A program made the translations under genes and the position numbers. The notes under the pieces were generated by a model. That model had not been told where the DNA came from and searched no databases. It worked only from the letters and a program-made list of their open reading frames with translations. From Stictocephala bisonia (Eukaryota; Arthropoda; Insecta; Hemiptera; Membracidae), in the NCBI GenBank assembly GCA_035578905.1, contig JAQJVL010000731.1:325001-389000 (forward strand): DNA of 64,000 nt, written 5' to 3'. This document shows, piece by piece, positions 52,901 to 58,900 of the stretch (position 1 is the first letter of the stretch; the number at the start of each line of letters is the position of its first letter).

Positions 52901-55900
52901 TTTCCCCAAACAGCGTACTGTTTTGTTGCTTACTGTACTTGACTTGACTGTATCATGGAAGCAGACTGCATCACTTTTATCATCGCTTACAAAATGCACA
53001 GAGTCTCTGTGGGTTACACAATGTTTAGGAATGACATCACTTGTCAGGAGGGGGAATAGCGATCGCGTAGCTTGTGCACTCTTATTCAGTAGTTTCTTTT
53101 CTGAGCACACGTATTAGTTAGTTTTGTCAAAGATTTCATCTGTTACTTTACTGTTCAGGTTTTATTTATCACATTTTTGTATTTCTAAGTTAGGTTTAAA
53201 AACAAAATAGTGATTGTATAACATTTTAGTTTAAGTTGTATTTGTTAACTTGTACTGTTGTAATATACTCGTACATAAACGTATGCCCTTTTTGTTAATA
53301 TCATTCCCTATTATCGGATATTTTTAGTTATCCAACATCACTATGGCCAATTTATTATGGATAAGTGAAGCTCTACTGTAATTTTTATTGTTGTACTAAC
53401 AATAAACTTAAATTTTAAATGGGAATCACAACAAAAAATAATTGACTTAATGTTTATTTAGATCTAGTCAGTTAGGATGAACCATAACTGTTTGTATTTT
53501 TTGCTGTGTTTCAGTTTATCCATGGGATGAATCACATCCAATTCTGAAAGGGATCCAAGAATGGATGTTCCTGCCAGACCCCATCAACCCTCCTCCTGCC
53601 TACAAGTTGATGTGTAAGAATAACATTGTATATTCCACTTATTCTTAAAAATAGGAAAACCTATTTTAATATTTTTAAGGATATTTGTGTCAGATTGTCA
53701 AATCATGTCAAATAAAAAAATAATAAAATCAGCTATTTCTCTAAACTTAAAGCTAAAAAAAATCAGTCAGTTATCTCATAGTGATACTCTTATTATGGAC
53801 TTTTTTGATACATAATAGTTGACTGAAATTAATAACAAAATGAACTAAAACTAAAATAGAATAGACCACTTGCTGTTATGAATATTGCCTGCAGAGAATA
53901 TGATAACAATCCAGATATTACTGCAGTAGAGGTTACCATAACTTTATAGTAAATGAATGTATTTATAATATAAGTTAGCAGTATACAATTAAGAAATTTA
54001 TAATTTAAAGTTCTAATAAATTGAATATTTGAAAGCCAATTATTTGACTTAAAAAAATTTCAAGAATAAGGTGTTGGAGAGCCAGTGGTTGAGCCGTCCA
54101 AGGCGTTAGGATTTTTAATTTGAGTTAGAGATAGCACTGTACTGTACTCCACCTTACTGTATCTGATAAGTTCCCCGCAGAGATCAATAGTTTATGGGGA
54201 ATGGATAGAATACAGTTAAAGAGGAGATTGGCCTCTTCTTCAAAAAAATTAACATTTTTCCATGTAATATGGTGATGATTTTAACAAGTAAATTTTATAT
54301 TGAACACAAGAGGTGCAGTTATTGCTGATCCATGTTCTATCCAATGTTAGCCTAATGTAGATTACAAAATAGTTTCTTATTGTAGCATATTACATTTTGG
54401 TTGATATGTGGAACACGTAAGCGTCACACAACACAAATTTATTACAATATAATAAAAAACGTATAAATATATGGTGATATATTTCTGTAAACCACGTTTA
54501 GCAGAGGGATTCACAAACATTATCTGACCAGAGGGATTCACAAACGTTCTCTGACCAGAGGGATTCACAAACGTTCTCTGACCAGTGGGATTCATAACGT
54601 TCTTTGACCAAAGGGATTCACAAACGTTCTCTGACCAGAGCATAAACTTTCTCTGACCAGAGGGATTCACAAATGTTCTCTGACAAGAGGGATTCACAAA
54701 GGAATGAAGCTGTTGCCCAACTAATGATACGTATTGTAATTTGTAATACAGGTAGGATTATGAATGCATGGGAAGAATAATGTATCTTTAAGGAAAATGG
54801 CAAGAATTGTTTCAACATATTAGTTTTGTTTCTGAAATAATTTGTTCGCAGTACTGTGTATTTTCAGCAAAAAAATAAGAAGATGGACGTCAACAACCAA
54901 TAGTAATTGACATTATATTTTGTACAGTCACATTGCAACGATTCCAACCAATTGTCATGAGTTTCTAACTGTGACATGTGTTAATTATAACAGTAAAACT
55001 GTACAAAGTAAGTATGTAAATGAGTATATAATGAAAATTGTCATGGTGTAGTGTTGTTTTATCCAGTTTTTTTAAATATTTGGATCAGATGATCACCACA
55101 TTAGTCCAATAACCAATCACCTGTTCTACTTCTTAAAACATTACGTAAAATTGAGATATTAACAATCACTGGAAATTACATTTTCTTGAATGAAGTAACT
55201 AGCACTAATCTAAGGACTGTTGTAATAATGTCCTGCCTCGTATGGTGTCTAGGTGACTTTGTAGTGCTGCTGCTGGTGTGCCGCCAAGCCCTGGTGTTTA
55301 GGATAGAACAACGGCACGAGGGGCATGAGTATGCAGGTGGCACCAATAAGCGTATTATTGATGATGTAGAGAAGTCAGGCTTCATCAATCCGACCCCAGA
55401 TTTCATTTCACATGCAAGGTATTGCATTCGTTAGTCCGTTTTATAGTGTTAATCTTTTATACACAAAATAAAATTTATAATACTAAGGAGAATGTATTAT
55501 AAATTTTACTAATCATATATATTACAGAAATTTACTAATCATATATATTACAAAAATTCATTTAGATTCTGTTATTGATCATATTTGAAAATAAATAAAA
55601 TGTTGCTCTATGTATAATTTTGTCAGCAAAATATCAAAATGCTAATGGATATGTTATAACAAGTATCTACTTTTTAAGTTTTTTTTTTCAAGATTTTTTA
55701 ATAATTTTGTTTATAATTTATAAAAAATTATAAATTTTTTTACAAATTTTTTATTATAAAAAAATTTATAATCAAATATTTTAATATACTTCATAAGACA
55801 GCTTGAATTTTATTAGGTCTTGGCTGGACATTGTGAAGAGAATGATACTGTCGGCATTCATCTGGTTTACTTTGGCCATCGTCTTCTTGGCTGGTACAAA

Positions 55901-58900
55901 CAGGGTGAATGTCTTCTCATTGGGCTACTTGATTGGAGCCTTCATATTTCTGTGGCAGGGCAATGACCTCTATCTCAGGCCTATTAAACGGATACTTAGA
56001 TGGTGAGTTGTAATGGCGATTAAGTTTATCAAAATGTAAATACTGTGTACTCAGTTACATGAGGTTTAGTACAACTTGAATAATATATCAAATTGTTCTT
56101 ATATTGCTTCTAGTTAGCTTCAGTTACAACAATGTTGCTGTATTTTATTTGCTTTACATCATATGTTATTTGGCTACTGTCAGTTTGTCTGCTCTGTTAA
56201 GGCCAAAACATTAACATGTTGACTGCCAAAAACTAAATACATTAATCATAGAAATTGTGATATTATTTAACTCACCTTAAAATGATACTCAAAAAAACTG
56301 CCATAAATTGTTGATATATACTTTATTTTGGGTTCAGCAATGACACCACATCGGAGTCAGTCACAAATATGTTCCACATAACGAACTATTACAAACAGCC
56401 AAAAAAATTGTTTTTTCTCAGTAAGAATCCACAATTGACATTTCATTTAACAAACATATATATTTATTAAGTAAAAAAAATGTATTGCATGGCCTCGTCC
56501 GTTTAACCATCTTTCTCTGAGAACTGTTCTTCCATAATCCTTCATTATCAACCAACATTGTTATATATTAATGATTTCACACGTTCACAACATAACACAG
56601 AAGGAGAAAAACAGTAACAACAAAACACACAAGTAAAAATATAAGAACACACTGGGTGCGTAACTGACACTCCTGAACTAACAGGTGGTATCATTGTGAA
56701 GGGCAAATAGCGGTAGACCTACTCCTGTCAAGAGCTAAGCTCAAACTGACTCAGTTCAGTAGCAGAAGCATGACCACTCGTAGGTGAGTGATTCACTCCC
56801 TGCACTGGAGCCACGCCCCTCGCATCCAAGTGGCCCACACTCAACGTGTTAAAACAATAATATGGTTTAATTTCAAATGAGATTCGGTCCAGTTTAATAA
56901 TGTATTGCTTTATTTCTCAATGCATACTCAAATTTGTATTCTCATTTACAATAATTCAAAGAATGCTTGGGAAAATTGGTCATATTAACAAATAAATCAT
57001 AAACTACTAGGGGTGTGCGAGTAGTGATTTTTGAGTTCGAGTCGAGTAGTTGGCATTTTTTTCGAGTATCGAGTATTTTCGAGCGAATATTTACAGAAGG
57101 ATTTCCTGTTCACCCAAGACAACTGCAAAAGGCAGACACCATCCTAAGCCTATGTTAAGTTTTTCCAGATTCGTAAATATATACATCTAAACTGAACACA
57201 ATAATTTTGATTTGTTTGTAACTGTAACATTTGATAAATAAAACTGTTTACTTCCTGCCTTCCAATATTTTTATGTGGTATTGTTTTGTTTAACCTTTTT
57301 TCATAGCTAATATGATGTAAGAAACTAAGAAAGTATATTATAAATTGAAACAACGTAGATTATAAAGATTTAATCTGTTCACTCATATCACAGATCAGAT
57401 TTTCTATGCAAGCCAATTATACTGTTTCACAGCCGGCTGATATGTTTATCTGGTGGTTCAGTTCAATGTGTAACACGAAAACGTAGCAAAGCTTGATGGA
57501 AAAAGCTGCATTCAACCAAACTCATGCTAAAATTCAGGCGTCATCATCAAATGCAGTTATTTGCTTTCAGAATTACCTCCTCTCAACAAAAAATTGATTG
57601 TGTACACGCCAAGAAGAGTGCATTTGTATTCTGTAGGTATTTAATTTGGTAATAGCAAGGTTACAATTAACCGGAAATAAGCTGTGAGTTGTATAGTCAA
57701 ATTTGAAAATCTGGATGACAAAGACTGTAGTTCAATCGATTAATAATAATAACTAAGCATGTTTACTAAAAAAAAAAAAAATTTAAAGTCGCTTAGGATG
57801 AATTAGTTTTTAAATTATGATCGGTAATATGAAATGTGTGCAACTAGAAACTACTTCGATACTTGAGGCTACACTGAACAACAGATAAATAATTATTTCA
57901 TAATGAGAAATTCATGAAAACCTGGCGTAATCGAATAAAAACCATAGACGTAGTCGGCTAATATAATAGGTCTAGCCGATATATAATAGGTTCAGACTGC
58001 GACGAGATGCAGTCTGAAATATCAGCTAAGTGCCAAATAGTGACACAGTGAAGATTGTGGGCAGCTAAATTATAAACTTATGGATAAAAAACGAGATGTG
58101 TGATATGGCTTCAGTTCAATAAAAATTATTTTCCGAGTCTAAATTCGTCATATTTTGTTTAGAAATGGTCTTCCGACATGTTTCTCCCTCACTTGGGTTG
58201 ATTATTTTACAACAGTTTACATCGACATCGACTTCAACTTAACATTAATAGTTGTCTTGAACCAACAGGAGATCCATTGTTTTTTTAATTTAGCTCCCTG
58301 ACTTTTATTTGCTAAAGATAAGGTAACTCTGAAAAGAAATATTTGAGTATGAAGCGGTAAACGCAAATGTGACAGCCGCAAAAACATTAATTAGTTTTAA
58401 CAGTGACAGTAAGAAATGAGTGAGGGAGCAAAACAAAATGAGCTCAAAATAGATGGTGGTCATTTAAATCGTATATTCAAACTGTCTAGTGAGTTTGATT
58501 ACTGTTATTTTTATGGTCTTACCCCTTACAATTTTATCATAGACTCGCTGACAGCACTTGTTTCGCTATGGGGTAGTTTAGTATGCTTGCTTATCCTTCC
58601 CTCTGTGGTTCTCTCTAAAAATACCTTACACAAAATCCTCATAGCATTGGGTGTAACAGGTTTGAATCATAATTAACAAACAGGAAACAGCATGCAGAGA
58701 TTTCAAATATATTTAAAAATCAAATCAAAAAATATTGCTGATCTTATCAAACAATAAAACATGGAGTACCACAGGGGTCTATTATTGGACCTTTGCTCTT
58801 CGTCTTCTACATTCAAGGGATGCCAAAATTGCTTTGCAGATTTCAAAATGCAAAAAATCAACTGTATCTTTATGGATATGACTCTAATTTATTAGTCTCT

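Noticed and set aside
52830..53117. Overlapping 95- and 85-codon frames on opposite strands
   Set aside because: Both lie inside a pogo-like MITE and show no recognisable domain; likely chance.
54377..54697. Minus-strand frame with VNPSGQRTF repeats, as a repeat protein
   Set aside because: The 27-bp minisatellite period is a multiple of three, so the frame stays open by arithmetic.
54415..54720. CRISPR array
   Set aside because: Repeats are contiguous without unique spacers; a eukaryotic minisatellite.
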